A DNA stretch of 64,000 bases from Fischerella muscicola SAG 1427-1 = PCC 73103 (GTDB lineage: Bacteria > Cyanobacteriota > Cyanobacteriia > Cyanobacteriales > Nostocaceae). Below, piece by piece: positions 53,932 through 63,093 of the stretch; positions within the stretch are counted from its first letter, which is position 1; every line of letters begins with the position of its first letter. Position numbers and translations under genes: made by a program. The stretch covers positions 30,260-94,259 of the forward strand of contig NZ_AJLJ01000050.1 of the NCBI RefSeq assembly GCF_000317245.1. Direction: 5' to 3'. Below the pieces are notes generated by a model that was given only the letters and a program-made list of their open reading frames with translations, was not told the DNA's origin and made no database searches.

Positions 53932-54756
53932 TTACCTGACAAAGCTATCTGATTGTGTTTCAATTCCACACTGTCTTAATTGCTCCTGACTTAAAGTGTT
54001 GTATTGATCTAACAAACATAAATTACGGATCTCGTAAATTTCTAATTTTTCTGTTCGCATACTATAAATTGCTTTTTGCAAAACGCTGGTAGTCTCATCT
54101 AGCGGATAAGGAAAATAATCGACTGCTTGCACAAGTAAATCTTTATTGAAGGGAATAATAACTTTTCTCCCATCCGATTTTTTGGTTTGGATCAAATCAG
54201 CGACTAAACCAACTCGCCACTTACCAGGTTTAATTTTTTGAGGAGGGTAAACCCGCTTAATAACTAATTGTGCGTTTATTGCTTGGCTAGAGTTATTGGC
54301 GAAAACTTCTGGTGGCGTCATCGCTGCTATTTCACTTAAAAAACCTTTGCGAAAATCTTCTGAGATTGCAAAGCTAGCAATCCAACTACTAGTACTAACT
54401 TTTTTACTATTACCTTCAGGTGTTGGTATAAATATTCCTAAATCTGGTTTAGGTTTGGTTACTTCTTCAACATTTTGTGGTGGAAGTTTCCCAGACCAAT
54501 TAAACATTGAAGTCATGGTTTTACTGACAAATTGGCGAATTGCTTCTGGATCTCTTTCCAAATCATCAGTAACAGTGATTGCTTGACCATCTCTTAATTG
54601 AACGAAAGATGCGGGTTTTCTCAAACTAAGTTGACGAATTTTTAAACCTTGGAATGCTAATAAAAATAAAGCCAATAATTGCAATCCGAAAGTTGCGATC
54701 GCAAATGTAGTTAAAAGACTAACTGTTCGCGGCTTTTTCTCTAATAGGCGTACCAT
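53932..54756 (-). CDS. VirB8/TraE-like bitopic protein, copy 1
   Basis: 274 residues: basic start, one membrane helix (TTFAIATFGLQLLALFLLAF, about 16-35), periplasmic domain with VQLRDGQAITV, RQFVSKTMTSMFNWS, LVIKRVYPPQKIKPGKWRVGL and KLEIYEIRN. These align motif for motif with the 225-residue neighbour, plus an extra about 40-residue insert after NWS and a longer C-terminus. The ATG overlaps the stop codon of the VirB6-like gene (TAATG), so the two are translationally coupled. Confidence 0.6.
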   Translation of the reverse strand: MVRLLEKKPRTVSLLTTFAIATFGLQLLALFLLAFQGLKIRQLSLRKPASFVQLRDGQAITVTDDLERDPEAIRQFVSKTMTSMFNWSGKLPPQNVEEVTKPKPDLGIFIPTPEGNSKKVSTSSWIASFAISEDFRKGFLSEIAAMTPPEVFANNSSQAINAQLVIKRVYPPQKIKPGKWRVGLVADLIQTKKSDGRKVIIPFNKDLLVQAVDYFPYPLDETTSVLQKAIYSMRTEKLEIYEIRNLCLLDQYNTLSQEQLRQCGIETQSDSFVR

Positions 54757-55820
54757 TATATCCTCTCTTTTGCCAACGTAGCTGTATTACTAATTGCATT
54801 AAATACTGCAAATCCCCCCGCACCAGCTAAAAGCAAAGATACGATTGGTGCTAAAAGTCCTAAAAATATCATGAACCACATTAAATCAGGATCAGCTGTT
54901 GCATCTTCACCAGGGCCATTGACAATCACTGTGGCAGTTAAAATTGCAATAATAGTGAAGGAAATTTTGGCAATTCCCAGAGATAAAAATCCAGTCATCC
55001 AAGCAAAAATAGGTTTACCAGCAACAGGTAGCAAAGAACCTCCCACAGCTAATGGCCCCAAAGTAGCTACTAGCAACATCGTAGCTTCGATTAAATTTTG
55101 AAAAGCATATTGCAAGGAAATGAGAAAGTTTTTGATACTAGTTTGGACTGTGGAACCTAGAAAAGAATTAAATGTATTTTCTGATACGCTATTGGTGCTA
55201 TATGCAATCTGATTAATCTTATTTTCTAATCTACTAATCCAAACTTTATCACCATATAAATCTCTATATGTGTCCCAAAGAATCTGAGTTTTTTCTTTGG
55301 CTCTCATAAAACATTGATTTTGTTGTTCACCTGTTAATGACTGGCAAGGACGCAGCATAGAACCAGCCACTTCTTCCGCAACACCCATATTCAATGCTTG
55401 CTGATAATTTTTGTTAGCATCTGCTGTGGTGATTACTTGCTGATTCACTGTGTTGATAAAATTTCTGATTCCCAGTGTCAGATTAGATAATACACTACCA
55501 CTTCCTGTATTAGTTAATAGTATTACTACTATAAAAGGCCAAATTAAAGCAGAAATAGGACGAGAATATTCACTGTATATAACATCTCGAAGCCATTGTA
55601 TCATGAAAAACAAAAGGGTGCCGACGGCGAAAAATACACCCAGATTTGTTAATGCTCCATATAAATTTTCACTGGTGTTGTTTTGTAATAAATCTAACCA
55701 TTGATTGTCCCAACTTTCCGAAATCGTTTTAGCAGTTGTGAAGCCACTATTGAGAATATCGGGAATATCAGGGATGTTAGATTGGGCAAGATAAAGGTGT
55801 GAAAAAAAAATAATGTTCAT
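54756..55820 (-). CDS. VirB6/TrbL-like polytopic membrane protein
   Basis: 354 residues with a short N-terminal hydrophobic segment and about five to six helices: LGVFFAVGTLLFFMIQWL, ISALIWPFIVVILLTNTG, a central cytoplasmic or periplasmic loop with two cysteines (RPCQSLTGEQQNQC), then LLVATLGPLAVGGSLLPVAG, FTIIAILTATVIV and MWFMIFLGLLAPIVSLLLAG. The layout, including the conserved-type YAFQNLIEATMLL segment before the C-terminal helices, fits VirB6/TrbL inner-membrane channel components. Coupled to the downstream VirB8-like gene. Confidence 0.65.
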   Translation of the reverse strand: MNIIFFSHLYLAQSNIPDIPDILNSGFTTAKTISESWDNQWLDLLQNNTSENLYGALTNLGVFFAVGTLLFFMIQWLRDVIYSEYSRPISALIWPFIVVILLTNTGSGSVLSNLTLGIRNFINTVNQQVITTADANKNYQQALNMGVAEEVAGSMLRPCQSLTGEQQNQCFMRAKEKTQILWDTYRDLYGDKVWISRLENKINQIAYSTNSVSENTFNSFLGSTVQTSIKNFLISLQYAFQNLIEATMLLVATLGPLAVGGSLLPVAGKPIFAWMTGFLSLGIAKISFTIIAILTATVIVNGPGEDATADPDLMWFMIFLGLLAPIVSLLLAGAGGFAVFNAISNTATLAKERI

Positions 55821-55911
55821 TTTTTTACTTTTAATTCATCTCTATGTAGATGAAATCAAAATTATTTTTCTTACCAATGACAAATGACAAGTGACAAATA
55901 ACAAAACCCAC

Positions 55912-56721
55912 TTATTGTTCAAACTGTCTGCCAAATAAATCGACTTGAGAAGTATTGCGTAAAAGTCTAGATGCTTCAGTGGAATTATCAACTCGTCGCG
56001 CGCGATTATTTTCTTCTACTTGTTGGGAGATATTAGTTAGATTTAAATTAGAATATTGTAGAAATTGATTAGTTTGGATTGTTTGTGATAAATGTTCGCC
56101 TGATATTTTCACTTCTTCCTCTTGAATTTCATTACTTTGTAGCAAAATATTCAGTTGACCAAGACCTAAAGCTGAAGTAATGCTAGCTATTGCGGTTTGA
56201 ACAGCGTCATTACCAGGTATGCTGTTTTTAAGATTTTCAATTTGATTATTTATATCTTCTTTCAGTTTTGCATTTTCCTCGTTAAATCCTGCAATTTGTT
56301 GTATTGATTTTTCAGTTTCTTCTAATTTTGTTTTTAACCTGAGTTGTCCATTTGTACCCATTAACCCAGACGCTGCTCCACGGGTAATCAAGCGATTAAC
56401 TTCATTGCTAACTAAATTCGCCCTGACTGTGGAATTATTATCAAATTTATCGCCTGAAGTATAATACCAAATTGTGCCATCACGAATGATTTCTCCGGCG
56501 GCGTTAGGATTGGGTATGTTTAATTCTCCGGTGGAACTATCAATGGCACTTTGAGTTTCAGATTCTATTGGTTGTAATGTTTCGGTGAGATTATTTCTGA
56601 GATAGTTTTGTAAATCTGTAGCGTAGGATTGAAAATCTGTCCAAACTTGACCTAAATTTGCTGTTGCTGGTAGGATGATGAAGAATGAAAGAGGAATAGA
56701 GAAAAGGATTATTTTTTTCAT
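55912..56721 (-). CDS. VirB5/TrbJ-like secreted coiled-coil protein
   Basis: 269 residues. A signal peptide (MKKIILFSIPLSFFIILPATA) precedes a helical, coiled-coil-rich protein (LKTKLEETEKSIQQIAGFNE, LKEDINNQIENLKNSIPG) ending with NNRARRVDNSTEASRLLRN. VirB5/TrbJ proteins are secreted, helical, pilus-tip or channel-associated and usually sit between virB4 and virB6, exactly as here. The call rests on that position and architecture, not on recognised residues. Confidence 0.55.
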   Translation of the reverse strand: MKKIILFSIPLSFFIILPATANLGQVWTDFQSYATDLQNYLRNNLTETLQPIESETQSAIDSSTGELNIPNPNAAGEIIRDGTIWYYTSGDKFDNNSTVRANLVSNEVNRLITRGAASGLMGTNGQLRLKTKLEETEKSIQQIAGFNEENAKLKEDINNQIENLKNSIPGNDAVQTAIASITSALGLGQLNILLQSNEIQEEEVKISGEHLSQTIQTNQFLQYSNLNLTNISQQVEENNRARRVDNSTEASRLLRNTSQVDLFGRQFEQ

Positions 56722-56903
56722 AATTTATACCTAAAATTTGTGTGCTGAGTAATAACTTTGAGTGTGTCTAATAGAGTTTTCTTTATTACGAACACAGATG
56801 CACACTGATAGATTTTATCTTTGCATTTAATTTTCTATGAGGCAGCTTTAGCCTTTGCGGATGATATTTTATGAGGCTAAAGTCTTTACTACAAACAAGC
56901 AGG

Positions 56904-59648
56904 TTAACCGCGTAGTGATGCTACTAATTGACGTGCAAAGACCGAAACTGCTTGGTATTTATCTTCGTGTGTTTGCATCGCTTTTTGACGTGCAGATTGT
57001 TCTTGGGGATTGTTAGCTACTACCGCTAATTGTTCGTAACCTGGATAGTAGCGACAGAATGTATAAATTCCGTTATCATCTAATAACCATTGGCTATAAA
57101 TTCCTTCTTTACGAGGGAAAAAGCTTTCAGTTGCATTGCGGGCAATTACTTCACGCGGGTATTTGAGTATACTGGTGAAACTATCAACGGCTACTGGTTG
57201 AATTCGCCCAACTAAGCGTGTAGTTAAGTTTTGTAAAATCTTTGATGATGCTTTAGATTTGGCGATGGTATCGGGGTCTTGGGCTGATAGTATGACTCTA
57301 ATTCCAGCTTTGGCACCGTTGGCACAAATTCTTCCTACTAAGTCAGAAATTTGGTCGAATTCAAACAGAATTGGTGCTTCATCGATGAAGAATATAGAAG
57401 CAGGACTACTTAAGGCGCGGCGCAATGCTGCGGAATAGGCGCTTAAAGATAGGATTGCTGCGTCTTCATTGTCTGCGAGATTTCGCAAAGCAAAAACTAA
57501 AAGCTGTGCATCAGTGGGAAAACTAGAAGGTGCGGAAATAGCTTTTCCTACCCGACTAGAAAGCCAAAATCGCAAGCGCAACTGAATTTGATTTAAGGCG
57601 TCTTCAACTCTACCTGCGATCGATTCTAATTGTAAATGTTCTGGAGAACAAAAATAGAGAAAATCCCTTAATGTTGGGGTTTTTTGCCAAGCTGAACTCC
57701 CAAATCCGCCTGCGATCGCTTCTTGATATCGTTCTTTAATACTTTCATCAGTAAAAAAGGCTCCTAAAGCTAAATTTAAAAGCGATCGCACTGTTTGCGA
57801 TAGTAGCTGATTCTCGGTGGATGATCCCAAAACCATTGTCATCAAAGCTGATTCGAGGAAGGCGATATAATCCAACATGCGATCGCGTTGTTGTTCGGGA
57901 TTCAACAAGCGCAGATCTGGCTGTTCAAATAAGTTATTTGATTGTTTGGAAATATCAAAATACGCTCCATTCCTCTCCATAAAATGTGTATAGTCGGTGA
58001 ATGTAGACGTACCATCAGGTTTAGGAAAATCTAATGCTACTACAGGAATTTTATAGGCTAATGCTTGAGTTAAAATTCCTGATACTAATACTGATTTCCC
58101 TGCACGAGTAGTGGCAAAGAGTGCTAAATTTTTATGTTGGTTGAATAAATCCAGATGAACTGGTGTTCCACCTTCTTCGGCGATTAATTCAAAACCTTGG
58201 CGATCGCCTGCTTTAGTTAATACTAAAGGCATTAATCCTGGTACTTCACTTGTTAAATATAACTGACGTCGGTTAAAAGGTCTTGCTAATAAAGTTTCCC
58301 AAACAATCGGTAGAGTTTGCAACCAGATTTTCCAAGTGTATTCTGTTTCTCTAATTACTCGTGCTGGACGCTGAAAACAGTTTTCGATATATCTTGTCGC
58401 TTCATCTAATTTTTCTACACTCGGACGATGCACCAAGATAGCTATACCTGCATAAATCGGTATTGCTCCCTCATACAATTGTTCTTGAGCTGCTACTGAT
58501 TTTCTTAACTTTAACTGGGCGCTAACATCGATAGTTCTACTTTTTTCCTGTGCTAACAAAGCCGTCATATTTGACTGCTTGAGTACCCGTTGCAGTGTAG
58601 TTTTGACTATCGCTGGATTCGCTGCACTCAACTGACAAAAAATCTCTGTGTCTATAACATTTTCTCTCGCTAGCAGTTCCCAAAGATAGCGCAACTGAGC
58701 AGTTTTACTCGGCCAACCACCGGGTTTTTCGAGAAAAGTCATGACGCCAATATATTTATTATTGACGTGAACCCAACGGCGATCGGCAGAAGGTACATCA
58801 GATTCAATTAGCAAAGTTGTACTGTGGATATTTTCTATGAGTAATTTAGTACTAGCTAAATCTGAATAAGCTTGTTCATGTAATCCGTTTTCATCTAAAG
58901 TTAATAATTGGGCAATATCTATTGGTTGCGTGTCATTAAATCTTCTCCAAACTTCTCCCCATAGTTCTTCTGTATTTAGAGGCTTAATATCTAACCCCAT
59001 TTTATTAGATAATAGTTGTTCCCAACGACAAAAACCATTTTTATAGGCGTTAGTAATAATCGTTTCCAGACGTTGATTTTCAACTTCTGCTAAATCACCT
59101 TTAAATTTCAACCACCAAGTTTCGCCTTTAGCTAATAATTTTTCGATCCAATCATCTGTATTTGTCGCATCTGGTTCAATCGTATAAGTCACATAAATTC
59201 GCAAAAACTTTGGCTTGCGAATTCCAGAACGTGTGAGTTCTTGAACTCTTGCTCTTTCTGAGATTAATAAATATTTGAGATCTGGCGATGGAGCTTTTTT
59301 TACTAAAGAAGCTAACTCTTGTTGTCGCTGTTTATCTGAGCTAAAAGACCCCAAATGCAAAGTCATTTTTTCGCCTTCAGGGATATCTTTTAATCCAGCT
59401 TCAATGTTATTAAGAATCGTATTGATTTGTTCTGGTCTTAACGTCGTATGAATTCCTTGACAGTCAAAACCAAAAACAAAACAAAACCGATCTTTTTGGT
59501 TTCCTTTCGTCAAAATGTAAGCACCAATATCGCGTCCTTCAAGTGATACACGTAGCATTGTTGCTAGGTGTAAAGCGTCTTCAAAGGGCGTGAATCGTGC
59601 TTCACTTGTGCCGACGCCGATGCTTTGTTTTCCGATTTTTTGCTTCAT
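56904..59648 (-). CDS. VirB4/TraC-like T4SS ATPase
   Basis: Energy-providing ATPase of type IV secretion. From ATG 59648 the product is 914 residues; an upstream in-frame start at 59708 lies deep inside the preceding gene. N-terminal half: VirB4-type domain (PFEDALHLATMLRVSLEGRD). C-terminal half: RecA-like ATPase with Walker A FATTRAGKSV (about 510-519; the first Gly of GxxxxGKS is Ala, as in some TraC proteins), VVALDFPKPDGTST, Walker B SIFFIDEAP (Asp near 756) and the later RVILSAQDPDTIAKSKASS segment. It overlaps the VirB3-like gene by 47 bases, a coupling also seen in conjugative operons. The clearest T4SS marker in the locus. Confidence 0.85.
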   Translation of the reverse strand: MKQKIGKQSIGVGTSEARFTPFEDALHLATMLRVSLEGRDIGAYILTKGNQKDRFCFVFGFDCQGIHTTLRPEQINTILNNIEAGLKDIPEGEKMTLHLGSFSSDKQRQQELASLVKKAPSPDLKYLLISERARVQELTRSGIRKPKFLRIYVTYTIEPDATNTDDWIEKLLAKGETWWLKFKGDLAEVENQRLETIITNAYKNGFCRWEQLLSNKMGLDIKPLNTEELWGEVWRRFNDTQPIDIAQLLTLDENGLHEQAYSDLASTKLLIENIHSTTLLIESDVPSADRRWVHVNNKYIGVMTFLEKPGGWPSKTAQLRYLWELLARENVIDTEIFCQLSAANPAIVKTTLQRVLKQSNMTALLAQEKSRTIDVSAQLKLRKSVAAQEQLYEGAIPIYAGIAILVHRPSVEKLDEATRYIENCFQRPARVIRETEYTWKIWLQTLPIVWETLLARPFNRRQLYLTSEVPGLMPLVLTKAGDRQGFELIAEEGGTPVHLDLFNQHKNLALFATTRAGKSVLVSGILTQALAYKIPVVALDFPKPDGTSTFTDYTHFMERNGAYFDISKQSNNLFEQPDLRLLNPEQQRDRMLDYIAFLESALMTMVLGSSTENQLLSQTVRSLLNLALGAFFTDESIKERYQEAIAGGFGSSAWQKTPTLRDFLYFCSPEHLQLESIAGRVEDALNQIQLRLRFWLSSRVGKAISAPSSFPTDAQLLVFALRNLADNEDAAILSLSAYSAALRRALSSPASIFFIDEAPILFEFDQISDLVGRICANGAKAGIRVILSAQDPDTIAKSKASSKILQNLTTRLVGRIQPVAVDSFTSILKYPREVIARNATESFFPRKEGIYSQWLLDDNGIYTFCRYYPGYEQLAVVANNPQEQSARQKAMQTHEDKYQAVSVFARQLVASLRG

Positions 59649-59973
59649 GGTTAATTTCCAGTAAGCTTTGATAACGAGCAAAGCCTCTAGTCCAAGTGGG
59701 AACACCAATAAATTTACTTAAGAAGCGCCAACTCCTACCACCAGTTAAAATCCACCAAGTCGCCATTCCCCAACCGGTAATTAGCAACATCCATAACCAT
59801 TTTTGAAACTCATCTTTAAAGAAACCACCAAAAATTCCATTGATGATGAAGTAAGAAACTAAGGCTATTAACGTCCAAGGTAGAACTTGATCAGCAGGAA
59901 TTGGACCTAGTGAAGGTTGAGCACCTAAAATTTGATTTACTGGTCGAAATTCTTTATCTGGTTCTTGAGACAT
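59602..59973 (-). CDS. VirB3-like small membrane protein
   Basis: 123 residues: a Pro-rich N-terminus (VNQILGAQPSLGPIPADQ), two close membrane helices (PWTLIALVSYFIINGIFGGF and WLWMLLITGWGMATWWIL), then a basic C-terminus (RKTKHRRRHK). Size, topology and position immediately before and overlapping the VirB4-like gene match VirB3/TraL. The overlap is 47 bases. Confidence 0.6.
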   Translation of the reverse strand: MSQEPDKEFRPVNQILGAQPSLGPIPADQVLPWTLIALVSYFIINGIFGGFFKDEFQKWLWMLLITGWGMATWWILTGGRSWRFLSKFIGVPTWTRGFARYQSLLEINHEAKNRKTKHRRRHK

Positions 59974-60018
59974 AACGAATTTCTTCGCGATTTTTCATCT
60001 TGACTTGAGATGAAATAA

Positions 60019-60648
60019 TTATTGTTGATTATTACTGTTGGAGTCACCAATGACGAAGCCCGTAAGGACATCAGCGATAGTAACTGCAACAACAACTAAT
60101 AAAGGAGTTCTAGCAATACTTTGCCAGTCTTCATCTTTACGAACTGCATTAATCACACCAATAAGAGAAACAGCTATATATAGCAAGTAAAGAGCGCGTA
60201 GCACATTAAATACTAAACTAACTGCTGCTTGGGTGTTGTTGCCTGTATCTGCACCTTGTGTGAGAGTATTTTTAAAGAAATCTTCTGCTTTTCTAAAAAA
60301 TTGCGCTTGTGCTGGTTCTACAAAGTAGTCTAACCAGAATAAACTAAAAATTAAAGCTACCCCTAATATTTGCAGTAAGATAATGTATCGCTTTGGTAGA
60401 TTTACCTCATGCCCGATTTTATGAATGATAACTGTTACGAAACTACCAAAGACTAAAGAAAAAAGTAGGATAGGACTTTTGAGACTTATAACACTTAAAA
60501 ATACAGCACAAGCAATTAGAAATGGAACAGATTCTAATAATCGAATCCACCATATTTCTAAATTATTACTCAACTGATGGGGTATAATTGTTGTTTTTTT
60601 ATCAAGAAGTTTCAAAAACTTTCTCTGATGAGAAATTTGCCTAGACAT
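60019..60648 (-). CDS. VirB2-like prepilin with long membrane leader
   Basis: 209 residues. The first about 110 hold several helices (FLIACAVFLSVISL, ILLFSLVFGSFVTVII, YIILLQILGVALIFSLFWL). A signal-peptidase-like site PAQAQF follows near residue 116. The remaining about 93 residues have two helices (VFNVLRALYLLYIAVSLIGV and ARTPLLVVVAVTIADVLTGF) separated by a short basic loop (NAVRKDED), the layout of VirB2/TrbC pilins. First gene of the minus-strand set. A fused membrane leader in front of a pilin is unusual. The call depends on layout and context. Confidence 0.55.
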   Translation of the reverse strand: MSRQISHQRKFLKLLDKKTTIIPHQLSNNLEIWWIRLLESVPFLIACAVFLSVISLKSPILLFSLVFGSFVTVIIHKIGHEVNLPKRYIILLQILGVALIFSLFWLDYFVEPAQAQFFRKAEDFFKNTLTQGADTGNNTQAAVSLVFNVLRALYLLYIAVSLIGVINAVRKDEDWQSIARTPLLVVVAVTIADVLTGFVIGDSNSNNQQ

Positions 60649-61303
60649 TCGTACATTTCCTTTTTGTGGATTACAACTAAGTTGTTGTCTTCGATATCAC
60701 AATTTAACATAAATCAACATTTAACTTAAAAAATATTATAAAATCAAGGCAACAGATTATACATTCTATTTTAATGTCAGGTGAATAAACACAATTTATT
60801 TCATGAATTTTTGAAAATATACTCAGAACTATTATGGTTCGACCAAATATTTTTTTAATTTAGTAATTAATCACCTGAATTTAGAATTGGCTAAATTTAA
60901 CAGACTCTGTGCAGGAGTTGAGAAAAGTGCAGAGCAAGGAAAAGTTTTCCCTTTCCATTTTGCTGTATACCATATCTGAGTATCCAAAACTAGGGTGTTA
61001 AGTACATAAACAAAATTAATGACATATTCTTTCTGCTGTTCCCTGTTTCCTTGCCTCCACTCTTAACTTTAATTTTGTCTAACCACTCAGCTTGGTATTT
61101 TACCCTTTGCGGAAATAAAAATTGCCTTCCTAACTTAAATAACCTGTAGTCTTCCTCTATTGTCGCTGATTAACATTTATTAAAATCATGTAAATTCTCG
61201 AAATGTAAAAATAATCGCTTATTTAACGATCGCTTCACTTAAATTTAACCGCCACTTGATAAATTTCACCTCAAAAGAGTGAAATTGCAAGGATTAAGAG
61301 CAA
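60649..61303. other. Divergent intergenic region before T4SS-like locus and PhoX-like gene 2
   Basis: 650 bp of AT-rich DNA with no supported gene. CTGTTCCCTGTTTCC-type repeats lie near 61034. The right end carries a possible Pho box (next entry). No integrase, tRNA or direct-repeat attachment site is seen at this edge of the T4SS-like locus. Confidence 0.5.
61222..61262 (+). promoter_or_regulatory. Candidate Pho box array before PhoX-like gene 2
   Basis: Four octamers at an exact 11-bp period: TTTAACGA, CTTCACTT, TTTAACCG, CTTGATAA. All start with pyrimidine-TT; the first three have two mismatches each to CTTAACCT and the last has more. The array ends 41 bp before the GTG start. SphR/PhoB control is inferred. 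Confidence 0.45.
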
Positions 61304-62743
61304 GTGTCTTTCTCACGACGTAAGTTTATATCTTTAGCTGGTGTAACTGCTGCTAGTGTAACAGTGGTTTCCCCCCTAGAAGCTTTCTATGCTAGAGTTG
61401 CCCGTGGTCAAACCAGAAGAGGTATTGGTTATGGTGCGCTAAGACCAAAGTTACCTGTGAACTACGAAGAATTAACTAGTACCGTGATTGGTGATCTCAG
61501 TCGGATTCCTCTGTTGGAACTTCCACCTGGATTCAATTACACCGCGATCTCAATAGTCGGTCAGACTATGAGTGATGGTAATCCCGTTCCAGGTGATCAT
61601 GATGGTATGGCAGCTTTTGTAGGTCCTAGAGGTAGTACTATCCTGATTCGGAACCACGAACTAGACCCAAATGAGAATGAATTTGGTAATACTAGCGGAG
61701 TGATTGCACCACCTGAGAAGAAGTATGACCAGATTAATGCTGGTGGTACTACTACCCTTGTAGTTGGACCAGCGCGTCGATTGATTAGAGATTATGCTTC
61801 TTTAGCCGGTACAATTCGCAACTGTGCTGGAGGCCCAACACCTTGGGGAACCTGGATTAGCTGCGAAGAAATCTTCAACAGGGGTGATGTGGGTGTTGTG
61901 CGCCATGGTTACAACTTTGAAGTTCCTGCCAATGTGGAGATTGGTTTGGCAGATCCTATACCACTGAAAGCCATGGGACGCTTTAGTCATGAAGCTGTAG
62001 CTGTAGATCCAGCAACCGGGTATATTTACGAAACAGAAGATCGTGGAGATAGCTGCTTTTATCGTTTTGTTCCGAATGTAGGTAAAGTCAATGCACCTGG
62101 ACAATTAGCCCAAGGTGGTAAACTTTATGCTTTAAAAGTTGTAGATAAGCCCACCCTCAACACCACAAATAATCCTAATAGTGGCGGTTCTATCGGTTTG
62201 GTTCCTGTTGGTGTGCCATTAAAAGTAGAGTGGGTTCTCATTGATAATCCTGATCCTGATGTCGAGAACAGAACACAGGGATTAGGAGTCCGTTACGAAG
62301 CCCAGTCTAAAGGCGCGGCAATTTTCTACCGGGGTGAAGGTGCCTGGTATGCTAAGGGTTTAATCTATTTCACTGCAACTCAAGGCGGACCGCCTGCTGT
62401 GGGTGATACAAGAGGTAACGGTCAAGTTTGGGCTTATGATCCTAAAGCAGAAACAATTACATTGCTTGTTGAGGCTGAACCCAGTGGTGAACTACTTGAT
62501 GAGCCTGACAATATTACTGTAGCTCCCTTTGGGGATCTCTTCCTCTGCGAAGATGGTGGTGGTGAACAATTTGTTGTTGGCGTTGATACTAAAGGAGAAC
62601 TTTACCAGTTTGCACGTAATGCCTACAACGAAAGCGAGTTTGCTGGAGCTTGTTTTTCCCCTGATGGTCAGACATTGTTTGTCAACATACAAAGTCCTGG
62701 TATAACATATTGCATTTGGGGACCTTGGTCACGTAAAGGTTAA
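61304..62743 (+). CDS. PhoX-family (DUF839) protein 2, Tat-exported
   Basis: 479 residues from a GTG start. Twin-arginine signal SRRKFISLAGVTAASVTVVS, then SPLEAFYARVARG, nearly the same as in the 3808-5064 paralogue (SPLQAFYAK). Conserved blocks: PGDHDGMAAFVG, ILIRNHELDPNE, RNCAGGPTPWGTWISCEE, GRFSHEAVAVDP, TEDRGDSCFYRFVP, GEGAWYAKGLIYFTATQGG and CEDGGGEQFVVGV. About 60 residues longer than its paralogue, in the N-terminal third and in loops. Likely a periplasmic phosphatase or phosphoesterase. A Pho-box-like array upstream supports a phosphate role; an intrinsic terminator follows. Confidence 0.82.
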   Translation: MSFSRRKFISLAGVTAASVTVVSPLEAFYARVARGQTRRGIGYGALRPKLPVNYEELTSTVIGDLSRIPLLELPPGFNYTAISIVGQTMSDGNPVPGDHDGMAAFVGPRGSTILIRNHELDPNENEFGNTSGVIAPPEKKYDQINAGGTTTLVVGPARRLIRDYASLAGTIRNCAGGPTPWGTWISCEEIFNRGDVGVVRHGYNFEVPANVEIGLADPIPLKAMGRFSHEAVAVDPATGYIYETEDRGDSCFYRFVPNVGKVNAPGQLAQGGKLYALKVVDKPTLNTTNNPNSGGSIGLVPVGVPLKVEWVLIDNPDPDVENRTQGLGVRYEAQSKGAAIFYRGEGAWYAKGLIYFTATQGGPPAVGDTRGNGQVWAYDPKAETITLLVEAEPSGELLDEPDNITVAPFGDLFLCEDGGGEQFVVGVDTKGELYQFARNAYNESEFAGACFSPDGQTLFVNIQSPGITYCIWGPWSRKG

Positions 62744-63093
62744 TTAGTTTATACAGCTATTCCCTTGGCAAAGTTTGGGCGATCGCATACTTAGCTATTT
62801 GTAAAAAAACTACTAACCCCAGAAAATTAATCAAAAAGGAGAGTAGGAAGAAAAATGGCAATTTCAGACTGATTAGACTCTACCTTACAAGCCTCTACCT
62901 CATTACTGAGAGAATCTATCGGTTTTCTCAGTTTTTCTGTTTTGATACATGTTCTGGATTGGTGGCCGCATCATATGATTTTGGATTTCGGATTTGGGAT
63001 TTGCTATCACTTCACCAATTGATGATCTCGCAAATCTTTAGCTGAAATTTTATAAGATGAGATTAACTCCTGACTCCTGAGTGTTGACATTTT
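62744..63093. other. Intergenic region before the MalG-type permease
   Basis: 350 bp. AAAGGAGAGTAGG precedes ATGGCAATTTCAGACTGA, a five-codon frame with a good ribosome site that could be a truncated gene or leader peptide. The terminator at 62905-62942 and a GGATTTCGGATTTGGGATTT repeat near 62980 follow. No gene is supported. Confidence 0.4.
62905..62942 (+). terminator. Intrinsic terminator after PhoX-like gene 2
   Basis: ACTGAGAGAA (62905-62914) pairs with TTTTCTCAGT (62923-62932, one G-U pair), followed by a TTTTCTGTTTT tract. It lies 160 bp downstream of the stop codon. Confidence 0.65.

Noticed and set aside
50763..60648. Integrated conjugative element with defined ends
   Set aside because: No integrase, relaxase, tRNA or direct-repeat boundaries are visible. 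Called a T4SS-like locus instead.
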